NCBI RefSeq assembly: GCF_025370785.1
Contig: NZ_JAMXFA010000032.1
Span: 1 to 64,000, forward strand
Direction: 5' to 3'
DNA: 64,000 bases
DNA from: Laspinema olomoucense D3b
GTDB taxonomy: Bacteria > Cyanobacteriota > Cyanobacteriia > Cyanobacteriales > Laspinemataceae
Under the pieces are notes generated by a model, which saw only the letters and a program-made list of their open reading frames with translations, made no database searches and was not told where the DNA came from. Shown in pieces: positions 18,501 to 27,403 of the stretch; the stretch's first letter is position 1; each line of letters begins with the position of its first letter. The position numbers and the translations under genes were made by a program.

Positions 18501-20655
18501 CCTGGGTTGGTCCTTGGCAGAAGCGCAAGCACAAGATACCTTTGTGGAGTGCTATCCCGACCCGCAAGAACGCCAAAAGATCCGAGATGCCATAGAGGCA
18601 GGAACAGGCGAGTGGATTGAGGTTAAAGCCCGCACCCGCCAGGGGAGAGAGTTAGATGCCGCTTGGGCGAATATCCGACTCTCCGATGGCAGTGGGATTG
18701 GCATTGGTCAGGATATCACCGAACGGAAGCGATCGATCGCCGCCTTGCGCGAGAGTGAGCAGTTATTCCGTTCCACCTTTAATGGGGCCACTATCGGACT
18801 GGTTCATAGTAATCTCAAGGGTCAGTTTCTGCGAGTTAACCAAAAATACTGTGAAATTTTCGGCTATTCTCAGGAAGAATTGCTGCTTAAAAGTTGGAGA
18901 GATATTACTCATCCCGATGATGTGGAGGAGAATATTCGGTGTATGAATCCGCTGCTAAGGGGAGAGGCTCGCGAGTGTTCCTTTGAGAAACGGTATTATC
19001 GGCAGGATGGGTCAATCATTTGGGCATCTCTGACGGTATCCCTCGTGCGTCAACCTTCAGGAGAACCCGACTATTTTATTGCCGCTGTGGAAGATATTAC
19101 CGATCGCAAAAAAGCAGAAGTTGAAAAAGAAAAACGCGATCGCTATCTGACTGCCTTAGTCGAAATTCAACATCAATTATTAAATTCCTCCGTAGATACG
19201 GACCTTTACGAACTCGTTCTGAGTATTCTCGGACCCGTCTCCGGTGCCAGTCGCCTCTATATTTTTGAAAATTCCCGCGATTCCCAAGGTTCTTTAGTCA
19301 CCAGTCAAAAAGCGGAATGGTGCGCCGAAGGGATGGAGTCCCAACAGAACAATCCCGACTTGCAAAATTGCCCCTACGAAGAATTTTTCACGAGGCTGCC
19401 CAATACCCTGGGGAAGGGAGAAATCATTGAAGGAATTGTCTCTAATTTTTCGGACTCCGAACGCTTAGTTTTAGAACCCCAAGGGATTCAAGCAATTCTG
19501 TTGTTACCCCTGATGGTAAATGGGGACTTTTTTGGCTTTATCGGCTTTGATAATTGCCTCGAAGCCCAACCTTGGGACCCCTTAGAAGTCAGCTTATTAA
19601 GTTCCGCAGCAGCGGCGATCGCCCTAGCAAAAGAACGTCAAATTACCCAAGCCGCCCTCGCCCGTCAGTTGGCTGCCGTAGAAGCCGCTACCGATGGCAT
19701 CGGGATTCTCAATGAAAATAGCGAATACATTTATTTGAATTCCGCTCATGCCAAAATCTTTGGATATGACGACCCCAAAGAGTTGCTGAATAAAAGCTGG
19801 AAAGAGTTATACCATACCCCAGAGATTCAGCAAATAGAACAGGAAGTTTTTCCAGTGCTGGGGGCATCGGGACAATGGAGCGGGGAAACCTTGGCCAAAA
19901 GACGAGATGGCACGACCTTTTCTGAAGAAATCTCCCTCACCTCTATTGCTGGGGGGGGATTAATTTGCGTGGCGCGGGATATTACCACTCGTAAACAATC
20001 CGAGGAACAAATTAAAGCCTCCCTTCATGAAAAAGAGGTATTGCTTAAAGAAATTCACCATCGGGTCAAAAATAACCTGCAAATCATCCACAGTTTATTG
20101 AAACTGCAATCCAGCTACACGAAAGACCCCCAAGCTCTGCAAATGTTCCGGGATAGCCAAAACCGGATCCGGTCAATGGCTTTGATTCACGAACTGTTAT
20201 ATCGCTCCCATAACTTAGGCAGCATTAATTTTTCGGAATACATCAACCAGTTAACCACGAATTTATTGCGAGCCTATAATATAACGGCTCATTCCCGGCC
20301 CAAAATTGTCATTAATGTAGAGCCGGTTCAATTGGGAATCGATACAGCAATTCCTTGTGGATTAACCATTAATGAATTAATCACCAATGCCTTAAAATAT
20401 GCCTTTATTGATGGTTTACCGGGGACAATTAGCATTGACTTTCATAAAGACGGACCGGACACCTACGAACTGAAAATTTCTGATAATGGGGTCGGACTTC
20501 CTCCGGACTTGGATTTCCGCAATACTGAATCTTTAGGGTTGAAATTAGTCTGTAACCTCACCCGGCAACTCGATGGAGAAATCAGCCTCGCTCGCAGTGG
20601 AGGAACCTGCTTCACGATTCGATTTCAGGAATTAACTTACCAACCTAGAAAATAA
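15517..20655 (+). CDS. CBS-cyanobacteriochrome GAF-multi-PAS-GAF-PAS HisKA_2 histidine kinase
   Basis: About 1712 residues from ATG 15517 (an in-frame TTG at 15475 would add 14). Order: four CBS motifs (about 15-300), coiled linker, a bilin-type GAF domain (about 355-525), five PAS/PAC domains (about 545-1215), a second GAF (about 1220-1375), another PAS (to about 1500), then a HisKA_2 kinase with EIHHRVKNNLQ (H1514/H1515) and an HATPase_c domain with NELITNALKYAF. The first GAF holds CH at C453-H454, the canonical chromophore-binding pair of cyanobacteriochromes, and DICF at 423-426, matching the DXCF second-cysteine motif, 28 residues earlier as in TePixJ-type blue/green sensors. So it may sense light as well as adenine nucleotides. 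It precedes a receiver-kinase gene by 4 bp, an operon. Confidence 0.88.
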   Translation: MPISEPAIHTLNLEAAIAHAPISVGPQTPVKEVLKQMNRVKSTACRLGESASSPLNSQTLSSCAVVQENDQFLGIFVERDVVKLIASGKSLEGITVGELINPSPVWVRRSQLQDIFSVLPLLRQYHISHLPILDEGDRFIGLISTETLREILQPANLLQLRQVAEVMTPQIVSAPPTTSLRDIAKLMTSNQVSCVMICQSAEGKITQMGAHNREDIKPLGIITEGDIIQIQGLELDLGNTPVEQMMRSPVFAIGPEESLGMALQKMQQQQVGRLAVTGIRGELRGIITQTTLLNSINPLEMYKVIEVMQDTISALEAEKIEMLQNRTIELEKQVRSRTAEQEQLIASLEASSQRDRLLAKVSLQIRKSLNLDEILATTVEEVRQFLQCHRVLVYQFAPTKEGKVVAESVEVGYSAILGIQVRDICFQQMHGTDYLNGRNQATADIREAGLSFCHQQLLEHFQVRASLGVPIAIQGDPAHPHLWGLLIAHHCNEPRPWQASEIDLLDKISVHIAIAIHQAQLYRDTQIELAERHRAEAALRSSEQLYATLAEASPVGIWRTDPVGKCIYINDRACEMLGLSRQAALGDGWLQSLHPQDRDRVIAEWAKSTQLQTPFACEYRFCRPNGEVTWVFGQTLAEIGPDQNVTGYIGTATDISERKQAEQALKTLNAELEIRVSKRTEQLEQTVQQLQEEIQQRQQAQQELILVKERLQYLLWVSPTIIYSCQVQDPYPTTFISYNVLQILGYEPKQFLNNAQFWWDCIHPEDVEMVETGFSEICDRQNLSLEYRLHHADGRYLWVQDDFRVVRNAQGQAIEIVGSCVDISDRKFAESELKESTDQLSKFFESANDLIQTVDAQGKILYVNRAWRETLGYSPEEVQHLFVSDIIHPHCNPRYHQLLSTLTGGCTQTVTFELKALKSNGRAVFLEGRLSLKNEGNHSRIHGVFRDITRRKIDELKLQRQAEVLQTIFDNLPLMLVFFDGQGQIQLLNTALEKTLGWSLAEAQAQDTFVECYPDPQERQKIRDAIEAGTGEWIEVKARTRQGRELDAAWANIRLSDGSGIGIGQDITERKRSIAALRESEQLFRSTFNGATIGLVHSNLKGQFLRVNQKYCEIFGYSQEELLLKSWRDITHPDDVEENIRCMNPLLRGEARECSFEKRYYRQDGSIIWASLTVSLVRQPSGEPDYFIAAVEDITDRKKAEVEKEKRDRYLTALVEIQHQLLNSSVDTDLYELVLSILGPVSGASRLYIFENSRDSQGSLVTSQKAEWCAEGMESQQNNPDLQNCPYEEFFTRLPNTLGKGEIIEGIVSNFSDSERLVLEPQGIQAILLLPLMVNGDFFGFIGFDNCLEAQPWDPLEVSLLSSAAAAIALAKERQITQAALARQLAAVEAATDGIGILNENSEYIYLNSAHAKIFGYDDPKELLNKSWKELYHTPEIQQIEQEVFPVLGASGQWSGETLAKRRDGTTFSEEISLTSIAGGGLICVARDITTRKQSEEQIKASLHEKEVLLKEIHHRVKNNLQIIHSLLKLQSSYTKDPQALQMFRDSQNRIRSMALIHELLYRSHNLGSINFSEYINQLTTNLLRAYNITAHSRPKIVINVEPVQLGIDTAIPCGLTINELITNALKYAFIDGLPGTISIDFHKDGPDTYELKISDNGVGLPPDLDFRNTESLGLKLVCNLTRQLDGEISLARSGGTCFTIRFQELTYQPRK

Positions 20656-20659
20656 ACAA

Positions 20660-21820
20660 GTGGAAAAGATGATTACAGTTTTAGTTGTTGAAGATGAAAT
20701 TATTACGGCTATCGACATTAAAAGTAGTTTAGAAGACTTAGGGTATCACGTTCCTCCCATCGCTTCTACGGGCCAAGAAGCCCTAGCCCAGGTCGAGAAA
20801 TTCCAGCCGGATATTATCCTGATGGATATTGTCTTAAAAGGGGAAATAGATGGTATCGAAACGGCTAATTTGATTCGCGATCGCCATCCACTTCCGATTA
20901 TTTTCCTCACGGCTTATTCTGATGATGCCACCTTAGCCCGGGCCGGAATTAGCGAACCCTTTGGCTACTTACTCAAACCCTTTGACGACCGGGAACTCCA
21001 TACCACTATTCAAATGGCCCTCAAGCGCTATCAGGCTGAAGGTAAAATCCGTCAAGAGCGAGATCTCGCCGCCCAACTCCAACGAGAAGCGGAAAATTTG
21101 GTAGAATTGAATTCTCGCTATATTGCCATGACTTCCCACGAATTCCGAACTCCCATGACAACGATTCAATCCTCATCGGAATTACTGGAACATTACAGTC
21201 ATAAATGGTCCGAAGAGAAAAAACTCAGCCATCTCAAGCGGATTCAATCCTCGATTAAGACGATGACAAAACTCTTAGATGAAGTATTGATGATTGGCAA
21301 AGCTGACGCGGGCAAACTAGAGTTTAAGCCGATTGAGTTAGATGTAGTCCAGTTCGCTAAACAACTGGTGGAAGAACTGAATTTAAACCCCGATAAACCT
21401 CGAATCAATTTGCGGGTCTGCGGAGAGATTGACCAGGCAACTCTGGACCCAAAATTGCTGGTTCATATCTTGACAAATCTCCTATCAAATGCTTTAAAAT
21501 ATTCCCCGGCTGGTGGAACAGTTAATTTTACCGTGAGCGGGGAAGGGGAACGGCTAATCCTGTCAGTGGAAGATTCAGGAATTGGGATTCCCGAATCTGA
21601 TTTAATCCATCTATTTGAATCCTTTCAACGGGCCAGCAATGTCGGCAGTCTTCCCGGAACCGGGTTGGGATTAGCGATCGCGAAAAAGTGCGTCGATCGC
21701 CATAATGGAACCATTACGGTCAGCAGTACGGTAGGGGTGGGCACCACTTTCACCGTCACCTTACCCCTGCATTCCCCTGTTGCTTCCAGCCTTCCGGTGA
21801 TTGAATCCAGTTTGCCCTAA
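20660..21820 (+). CDS. Receiver-HisKA-HATPase histidine kinase
   Basis: A 386-residue protein from the GTG at 20660 (ATG at 20669 is an alternative and begins ITVLVVEDE). The N-terminal receiver domain has the acidic pair E11/D12, phospho-acceptor D56 in LMDIV, and the conserved T/K (FLTAY, LLKPF). A short coiled linker leads to HisKA with H160 in TSHEFRTPM, and HATPase_c with NLLSNALKYSPAGG and [10 protein letters not shown]. Receiver-kinase proteins relay a phosphate from an upstream kinase; here the giant HisKA_2 kinase encoded 4 bp upstream is the obvious donor. Output is unknown because no DNA-binding regulator follows. Confidence 0.92.
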   Translation: MEKMITVLVVEDEIITAIDIKSSLEDLGYHVPPIASTGQEALAQVEKFQPDIILMDIVLKGEIDGIETANLIRDRHPLPIIFLTAYSDDATLARAGISEPFGYLLKPFDDRELHTTIQMALKRYQAEGKIRQERDLAAQLQREAENLVELNSRYIAMTSHEFRTPMTTIQSSSELLEHYSHKWSEEKKLSHLKRIQSSIKTMTKLLDEVLMIGKADAGKLEFKPIELDVVQFAKQLVEELNLNPDKPRINLRVCGEIDQATLDPKLLVHILTNLLSNALKYSPAGGTVNFTVSGEGERLILSVEDSGIGIPESDLIHLFESFQRASNVGSLPGTGLGLAIAKKCVDRHNGTITVSSTVGVGTTFTVTLPLHSPVASSLPVIESSLP

Positions 21821-22215
21821 ACAAAGCAAGCCAGATACTCCCACTGATTCTCCTGGGGCGGCCATAACTCCTGTTCTTTTGCCCCTAAATCGTGGATACT
21901 GTATTCAAGAAAGAGGACGGTTACGGGGTAACAACTCCATTGGTTATGGATTAGCCGAAATCCTGTTAAGAAACCCCCGACTCTTCCCTCCACCGTACTA
22001 CCCTTTTAGATCTAATCCTGAAGCGACCTCTTAAGATTCCGGTACAGCATTTGATCAACCGGAGAAAAGACGAGGTTTCTGCATCGGATTTGTTGCCAAG
22101 GCAGGAGAGTATTTTTGAGCAACCCACTGGTTTTTCCTGGACTGTACTGAGATCCTAGAGGAGTTGTCAAGTCTGCTGAGTTGAGATACTATTAAACCAA
22201 ACTTTTCTAGAGCCA
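21821..22215. other. Intergenic region between two receiver-kinase genes
   Basis: About 395 bp with no gene-like frame. It contains stretches such as GACGAGGTTTCTGCATCGGA that loosely resemble the dispersed AGAAACCGGGTTTCT family, and an A/T-rich segment (TTGAGATACTATTAAACC) before the next ATG that could hold a promoter. Nothing firmer is seen. Confidence 0.35.
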
Positions 22216-23334
22216 ATGAAAAAAATTTTAGTGATTGAAGACGAAACAGGGGTTCGCGAAAATCTCCTCGATTTATTGGAGGCGGAAGATTTTGATGCGA
22301 TCGCCGCTGAAAATGGTCGCGAAGGAATTGAATTGGCAAAAGAAAAATTGCCCGATTTGATTTTATGCGATGTCATGATGCCTGAGATCGATGGATACGG
22401 CGTCCTCACCGAATTGCGCCAGGACCCAGCAACGGCCATAATTCCATTTATCTTTCTCACCGCAAAAGCGGCAAAAGGGGATACCCGACAAGGCATGGAA
22501 CTCGGTGCGGACGATTATTTAACCAAACCCTTCAGCCGAGAGGAAATTCTAGCCGCCATTTCCACTCGTCTGCAAAAACAAAGTATCACTCAAAAAAATA
22601 CTGAACAAAAACTACAAGCGTTAACCAACAGTATTGCCCTAGCCCTACCTCACGAATTGCGGACTCCCATGAATGGCATTCTCGGCTATTCCGAACTGTT
22701 ATTACAGGATATAGAGAGCTACGATAAAGCCGAGATCCAGGAAATGTTAGAAGGAATACAAATTTCCGCCAAGCGATTGTATCGGCTGGTTCAAAATTAT
22801 TTACTCTATGCTGAACTAGAAATTGCCATTCACCAACCTCAGCGCCTGGATTATCTACGCGACCAGGCGATGAGTGGGGCACTAAGTATGATTTCACAGA
22901 GTGCTGGAGAAAAAGCCAAACAGACCGGTCGAGAAGCTGATCTTCAGATGGATATCGAAAACGCCTTCTTAAAAATTTCCGAAACCCACCTTTATAAAAT
23001 TGTTGAAGAACTGGTGGATAATGCCTGCAAGTATTCTGAACCGGGGACGCCGATCGCAGTTAAAGGAGAGGTAAGCGGGACTGCATCCTATACCCTATCC
23101 GTAACCGACTTAGGTCGAGGTATGACTCGGGAGCAAATTGCCAATCACGGGGCCTATATTCAGTTTGATCGCCAACTTTATGAACAGCAAGGAACGGGAT
23201 TGGGAATGGCCATCGCTAAACGACTCGCCGAATTATATGGGGGAAAATTAACCATTGAGAGCATCCCTAATCAAGAAACGACGGTTTCGGTGGTTCTGCC
23301 GATTGAGCTTAGCTTGTCAATTGAAGAAGAATGA
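22216..23334 (+). CDS. Receiver-HisKA-HATPase histidine kinase, second copy
   Basis: A 372-residue protein. Receiver domain MKKILVIEDETGV has D52 in LCDVMMPEIDGYG, T in FLTAKA, and K in LTKPF. HisKA follows with H146 in LPHELRTPMNGIL, then an HATPase_c domain with VDNACKYSEPGTP and GTGLGMAIAKRLAELYGG. It has the same architecture as the preceding gene but a different receiver subtype (closer to the DVMMPEIDG class, shared with the GGDEF-EAL regulator at 62.5 kb). It is separated from the operon by 395 bp, so it may have its own promoter. Confidence 0.92.
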   Translation: MKKILVIEDETGVRENLLDLLEAEDFDAIAAENGREGIELAKEKLPDLILCDVMMPEIDGYGVLTELRQDPATAIIPFIFLTAKAAKGDTRQGMELGADDYLTKPFSREEILAAISTRLQKQSITQKNTEQKLQALTNSIALALPHELRTPMNGILGYSELLLQDIESYDKAEIQEMLEGIQISAKRLYRLVQNYLLYAELEIAIHQPQRLDYLRDQAMSGALSMISQSAGEKAKQTGREADLQMDIENAFLKISETHLYKIVEELVDNACKYSEPGTPIAVKGEVSGTASYTLSVTDLGRGMTREQIANHGAYIQFDRQLYEQQGTGLGMAIAKRLAELYGGKLTIESIPNQETTVSVVLPIELSLSIEEE

Positions 23335-23698
23335 ACTTGCTCAGGAGGAAGGGTGGAAAAGAATATCGCTAGTCTTGCTCTCTAGTTGGGTTCCACATTA
23401 TTTAGGATTGCTATAGAAATATCTGTACCTCATGAGTTCAAAACCCGCTATATATCGCCAACCGGGCCGACAGGGGACGATTTTTAACAACAGTCGCAGA
23501 GTCTGCTCTCCCGGATAGGGTTCCTTTGTGAATCGGATGTGGGGTTGCCTGAAAATGAGGAAGGACAGAGCATTGGCCCTGTCCCTAGGATGCCCCGTGA
23601 ATGGTGGGGTTTCAATCGATTTAAATGGGTCGAAGTTTGGAGGAAATAAACGGAACTGGACCAGTTTAAATCGATTAAACGGGTGATGGATTTCTATC
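23335..23698. other. Intergenic region with a long inverted repeat
   Basis: About 360 bp between convergent genes. Arms AATCGATTTAAATGGGT (23613-23629) and ACCAGTTTAAATCGATT (23660-23676) pair over most of 17 bp around a 30-nt loop, a stable AT-rich hairpin lying just after the kinase gene and before the ycf34 stop. A G/C-rich stretch near 23520-23600 could also fold. No small protein is recognised. Confidence 0.5.
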
Positions 23699-23947
23699 CT
23701 AAGTGGGAACTAATTCCCCTGGACGTAATCGCGCCCATTTGCCCATTTCTTCTTTAAAACTTTCACACCCGACGACATCCCATTCCATTTCAATGGCATC
23801 CGGGGTATTGCGGATATTCACATTAATGGTAGGTTCTAGGGGTTCAAAATCAGGGGTTTCAGTTAAGTGGGGCTGTTGATGCTGATATTCCACTGCGTTA
23901 TAGGTTAAGCAGCGATCGACATAGTGGCAGTTTACGCAAATACACAT
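23699..23947 (-). CDS. ycf34: Ycf34 family protein
   Basis: A conserved cyanobacterial and algal plastid protein, reported as an iron-sulfur protein affecting phototrophic growth. The start at ATG 23947 gives MCICVNCHYVDRCLTYNAVE, the signature N-terminus with four early cysteines; an upstream in-frame ATG at 24034 is unlikely because conservation starts here. The C-terminal half (DAIEMEWDVVGCESFKEEMG) matches the family. At 82 residues it is the usual length. It is divergent from the CCA-type nucleotidyltransferase with about 80 bp between starts. Confidence 0.93.
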   Translation of the reverse strand: MCICVNCHYVDRCLTYNAVEYQHQQPHLTETPDFEPLEPTINVNIRNTPDAIEMEWDVVGCESFKEEMGKWARLRPGELVPT

Positions 23948-24025
23948 CGTAAACACTCCATACGGCTTTTTTGTTACTCTAACGTAATCCACAGAGATAT
24001 TGCCCACCCGGTAGGTTGATTTTTT

Positions 24026-25294
24026 ATGAAACAAGGCGAATCTATTCGTGCTCTGGGTCCCGAAACTTGGCCGTTTAGCGTGGAAATGCTGCCTAATGAT
24101 GCCTATCTCGTCGGCGGTTCGGTCCGGGATGCCTTGCTGGAACGGCAGTCCCCCTATTTGGATTTAGATTTTGTCTTACCGGGTTATGCGATTAAAATTG
24201 CCAAGCAGATTGCCGATCGCTACAAAGCAGGGTTTGTGGTCCTCGATGATGAACGCAAAATCGCCCGGGTGGTGTTTCCCCATGCCACGGTGGATTTTGC
24301 CAAGCAGGAGGGGATGACTCTAGAGGCAGATTTGCAACGCCGGGATTTTACGATTAATGCGATCGCCTACCACCCCAAAACGGGGCAAATTATAGACCCT
24401 CTGAAAGGACAGGAAGACTTACAAAACCGCAGGATTCGGATGATTTCCCCCACGAATCTCGCGTCGGACCCCCTGCGCTTGTTACGCGGTTATCGGCAGG
24501 CGGCGCAATTGGGGTTTACCCTCGAACCTCAAACCCAAGCGGCAATTCGGCAATTAGCGCCTTTGTTGCGGCAGGTGGCAGCAGAACGGGTGAATACCGA
24601 GTTATGGTATCTCCTGAACCGCATAGGGGGAAGTGCTCCTCTGGTGGCGGCATGGGAGGATGGGTTGTTGCGCTATTGGTTGCCCGATGCCACGAAAGAT
24701 TCCCTAACGATTTTAACTCGGATTGATGAAGCAGCGATCCAACTCGGGGAAAAATGGCCGCAGTTGGGGGAAGAATTTTTGTTGGATTTGCGAGCAAGTT
24801 TAAGGATTTCTGGATATTTAGGAGTTGCCAAATTAATCTGTTTGTTACCCTTCGACTCGGGTCTAGCTGAAGCGCAATTAATGCGATTAAAGTTGAGTCG
24901 GGTGGAAATTAAAGCAGCGATTCAGGTGATAAAAAGTTGGCAGTTCATCCAACAGCAACCGGGGTTGACAGACTGGACGGTGCGATCGCATTATTTTCTG
25001 TTTCGTCAGGTGGGGTCGCTGTTTCCCTCCCTAGCAGCGATCGCCCTGGCATCGGGAATTTCTCTGGAGGCCCTAGGCAATGCTGTTGAGCGCTATTTGA
25101 ACCCGGAAGATTTGGCAGCGCATCCCAAAGTTTTGATTACGGGGACGGATTTAATCAGCGAATTGGGCATTCCTCGGGGTCCGCAAATTGGGGAGATTTT
25201 AAACCAAATTCAGTTAGCTACCGTGGAGGGAGAGATTTCCACAAGGGAAGAGGCACTGGCATTAGCTGATAAAATCAGGCAAGCTATGGGATAA
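24026..25294 (+). CDS. tRNA nucleotidyltransferase / poly(A) polymerase family protein
   Basis: A 422-residue class II nucleotidyltransferase. The catalytic segment YLVGGSVRDALLER, then DLDFVL with the metal-binding D-x-D, the RRDFTINAIAYHP motif and DPLRLLRGYRQAAQLGF, are all intact. Members add CCA to tRNA 3' ends or, in bacteria with split enzymes, add only CC or A; which of these cannot be told from sequence alone. The helical C-terminal region is of typical length. Start ATG 24026 follows a short leader divergent from ycf34. Confidence 0.9.
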   Translation: MKQGESIRALGPETWPFSVEMLPNDAYLVGGSVRDALLERQSPYLDLDFVLPGYAIKIAKQIADRYKAGFVVLDDERKIARVVFPHATVDFAKQEGMTLEADLQRRDFTINAIAYHPKTGQIIDPLKGQEDLQNRRIRMISPTNLASDPLRLLRGYRQAAQLGFTLEPQTQAAIRQLAPLLRQVAAERVNTELWYLLNRIGGSAPLVAAWEDGLLRYWLPDATKDSLTILTRIDEAAIQLGEKWPQLGEEFLLDLRASLRISGYLGVAKLICLLPFDSGLAEAQLMRLKLSRVEIKAAIQVIKSWQFIQQQPGLTDWTVRSHYFLFRQVGSLFPSLAAIALASGISLEALGNAVERYLNPEDLAAHPKVLITGTDLISELGIPRGPQIGEILNQIQLATVEGEISTREEALALADKIRQAMG

Positions 25295-25307
25295 TTAAAT
25301 CACCCCC

Positions 25308-25420
25308 AGGTAAAGGATTAGAAAGTGGGTTTCTTGCCCCAATTGGTGATAATTACAGCAATTGAATTAAGAAACCCGGTTTCTGAACCCCAGGTAAAGG
25401 ACCAGCAACCCAGTTTCTAC
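25308..25420. repeat. Cluster of dispersed palindromic repeats
   Basis: Three related units: AGGATTAGAAAGTGGGTTTC (about 25313), the perfect palindrome AGAAACCCGGTTTCT (25370-25384), and GGTAAAGGACCAGCAACCCA (about 25393). The same family (consensus AGAAACCGGGTTTCT preceded by AAAGGACC) recurs at 27273-27360, 45619-45650 and, degenerate, 55961-55977. Confidence 0.8.
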
Positions 25421-25431
25421 CGGAGTTGCTT

Positions 25432-27237
25432 TCAATCTCCTACTTTTATCCCAGATTGGCACAAGGCCACATCAATTCCATATTCGTCTAAATCTTCTGG
25501 GGTTAAACAGTAGAGGTCCATTTCTTGTAACCCGAATAAATCTGGTCTAATAACGGCCAAACCCGGGCCGTTTTATCCCGTGAGGCCGTGATGACGCTTT
25601 GTCCATCGGGGGAAAAATAGGCGGAATTGACCCCTTCCCTATGTCCGGTTAAGGTATAAATTAGTTTGCCTTTTTTGTCCCAAATTTTAGCAGTTTTATC
25701 CTGAGAAGCGGTGAGCAAATAGTCTCCATTTTCGGAAAAATCCCCGCTGCGAATATTGTCCCCATGACCTTTGATATCTAACTCATCTAAACGGGTTAAG
25801 CGCACAAAGATATTCCGAACCTGAGTTTGTTCCATTGGGGATAAACTGTGATATACTCGGTCCGCCGTTTGGGCGATCGCCTGACTCACTCCCCCGAGTT
25901 CTCGATATTCCTCTCAGCGCAACCACCACTCCACCGCGCGATCGATCGCACAGAGTGTTAATCTCCCCTAACGCTTGATATCGTTCCTGACGCGCTTGGG
26001 AGTTCAAAACCACCGCCTCGGCCCCGAGACTCCTCTCTAGGATAGCTTTTTGGGCCTGGAATTCAGGAATCACGACCGGCGATCGCTCCTGTAACAGGGT
26101 CTGTAAACTCTTCAAACCCTCCTCAATTTCTGCACTGGTAAGGTCTCGATCCAGGTTATCACTAAACAGAGGTCGGTCCCCCAATCGGCTAAATAGGGCC
26201 GGAACCGTGATATCATCCCGTTCCGCTAGTCCTGCGGTGGCCTCACATAAGACCAAATCCACCTGTCCAGACTGTCGCAGTTGTGGGTAAAATCTGCTGG
26301 TGAGGGCCAAGGCGGTTTTTACCGTGACGGGTTCACTCATGGCGATCGCCCCAGGCATCCCCAACTCCCGCACCAAGCGCTGTCCTAATCCGCCTAATCC
26401 CGCTTCCGCATCAGGACTGGCGGTTTCGCAGCTACAAAGAAAGGTAAAGTGAGGCAATCCTTTGGGTCCATTTAAGTCCGCTAACCATTGTAACAATCGA
26501 GTTGCCGTCACGGGTTCGACTTAATTCTTAGCATTAGCCCAAAACAGCACCGTTTCACCCCCCTCGATCACCTGGCCATGACAAACAAAGTGCAGCAGAC
26601 TAGAGCGCTGTTCTCGCTTCGTGAGTTGCTCACACAACGCATCTAAAGTCGGGAATCCCACGGCATCCGGGAGATGGGCCAAAACATCGCCAGGGATGCC
26701 TCCCAACGCTTGTCTCACGCCATCCACAGCATTCTGAACATCAAAGGGGGCTAACCGAAATCGATCTAAGGAGTCGGGAGTGGCAACGAGCACTAATGCC
26801 CGCAAATCGCGATTTCCGATGGGGGGAAAGCGGCGTTCCGTAATTGCGGGAATGTATAGGGATAACAAAACGCGCTGATTCGTCGCCAACAGTCGCCAAG
26901 TATCGTCTATGGGGGCGCAGAGTCTTTCCCAGCGCAGGGTTCGGACTTCCAGATCCGTTGCTTCGATAAACAGTAAGACTCGCAAGGGGTCTTCACTTTC
27001 GTATAAAGCCCCCACAAAGGCATCCCGGATTTCATCTTGAAAGAGGGGGGCCCCTAATGTGCGACCATAGTCTCGGGGCCGTTTTTGCAAGCGCAGTAGT
27101 TCCTGGAGGAGATCAGGAGTCAGTTACAGCAATCCTTCTGATCGCTGGGGTAAAAGTTGCTGCGATCGGCTATATTTGACCACAATCGGCCAGCGATCGG
27201 CATTTTTGCGTTGGATTGTAATCTCAAAAACATTCAT
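25432..27237 (-). pseudogene. Decayed CHAT-domain / WD40 gene
   Basis: Reading from ATG 27237 (MNVFEITIQRKNADRW) the frame is broken by TAA at 27124-27126, then continues as a CHAT caspase-like domain (SSLLHFVCHG holds the catalytic His), is broken again by TAA at 26521-26523, and continues with FTFLCSCETASPDAEAG (catalytic Cys) and a linker. Near 25900 the frame shifts and jumps to two WD40 blades (GDFSENGDYLLTASQDKTAK), apparently with the middle NTPase domain deleted. A further shift near 25525 moves the C-terminal tail DLYCLTPEDLDEYGID to another frame ending at 25432. In intact relatives these genes encode CHAT-STAND-WD40 proteins of cell-death or signalling type. At least four lesions make it non-functional as a single protein. 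Confidence 0.88.
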
Positions 27238-27272
27238 TTCTTCAACTGCGGACTAGAAACGTTTCTCACACC

Positions 27273-27360
27273 CAGCAAAAGACCAGAAACCGGGTTTCTG
27301 ACCCAAACTTGTGGCAATTGGCAGCAATCGAGTTGAGAAACCCGGTTTTTGACCCCCAAT
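27273..27360. repeat. Pair of dispersed palindromic repeats
   Basis: AGAAACCGGGTTTCT (27285-27299) and AGAAACCCGGTTTTT (27336-27350) flank a spacer TGTGGCAATTGGCAGCAATC. Same family as 25308-25420, so repeats stand at both ends of the decayed CHAT gene. Confidence 0.8.
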
Positions 27361-27403
27361 AAAGAACTACAGCACTTCGGCAAAACCTTTACTCTAATCA
27401 GGA

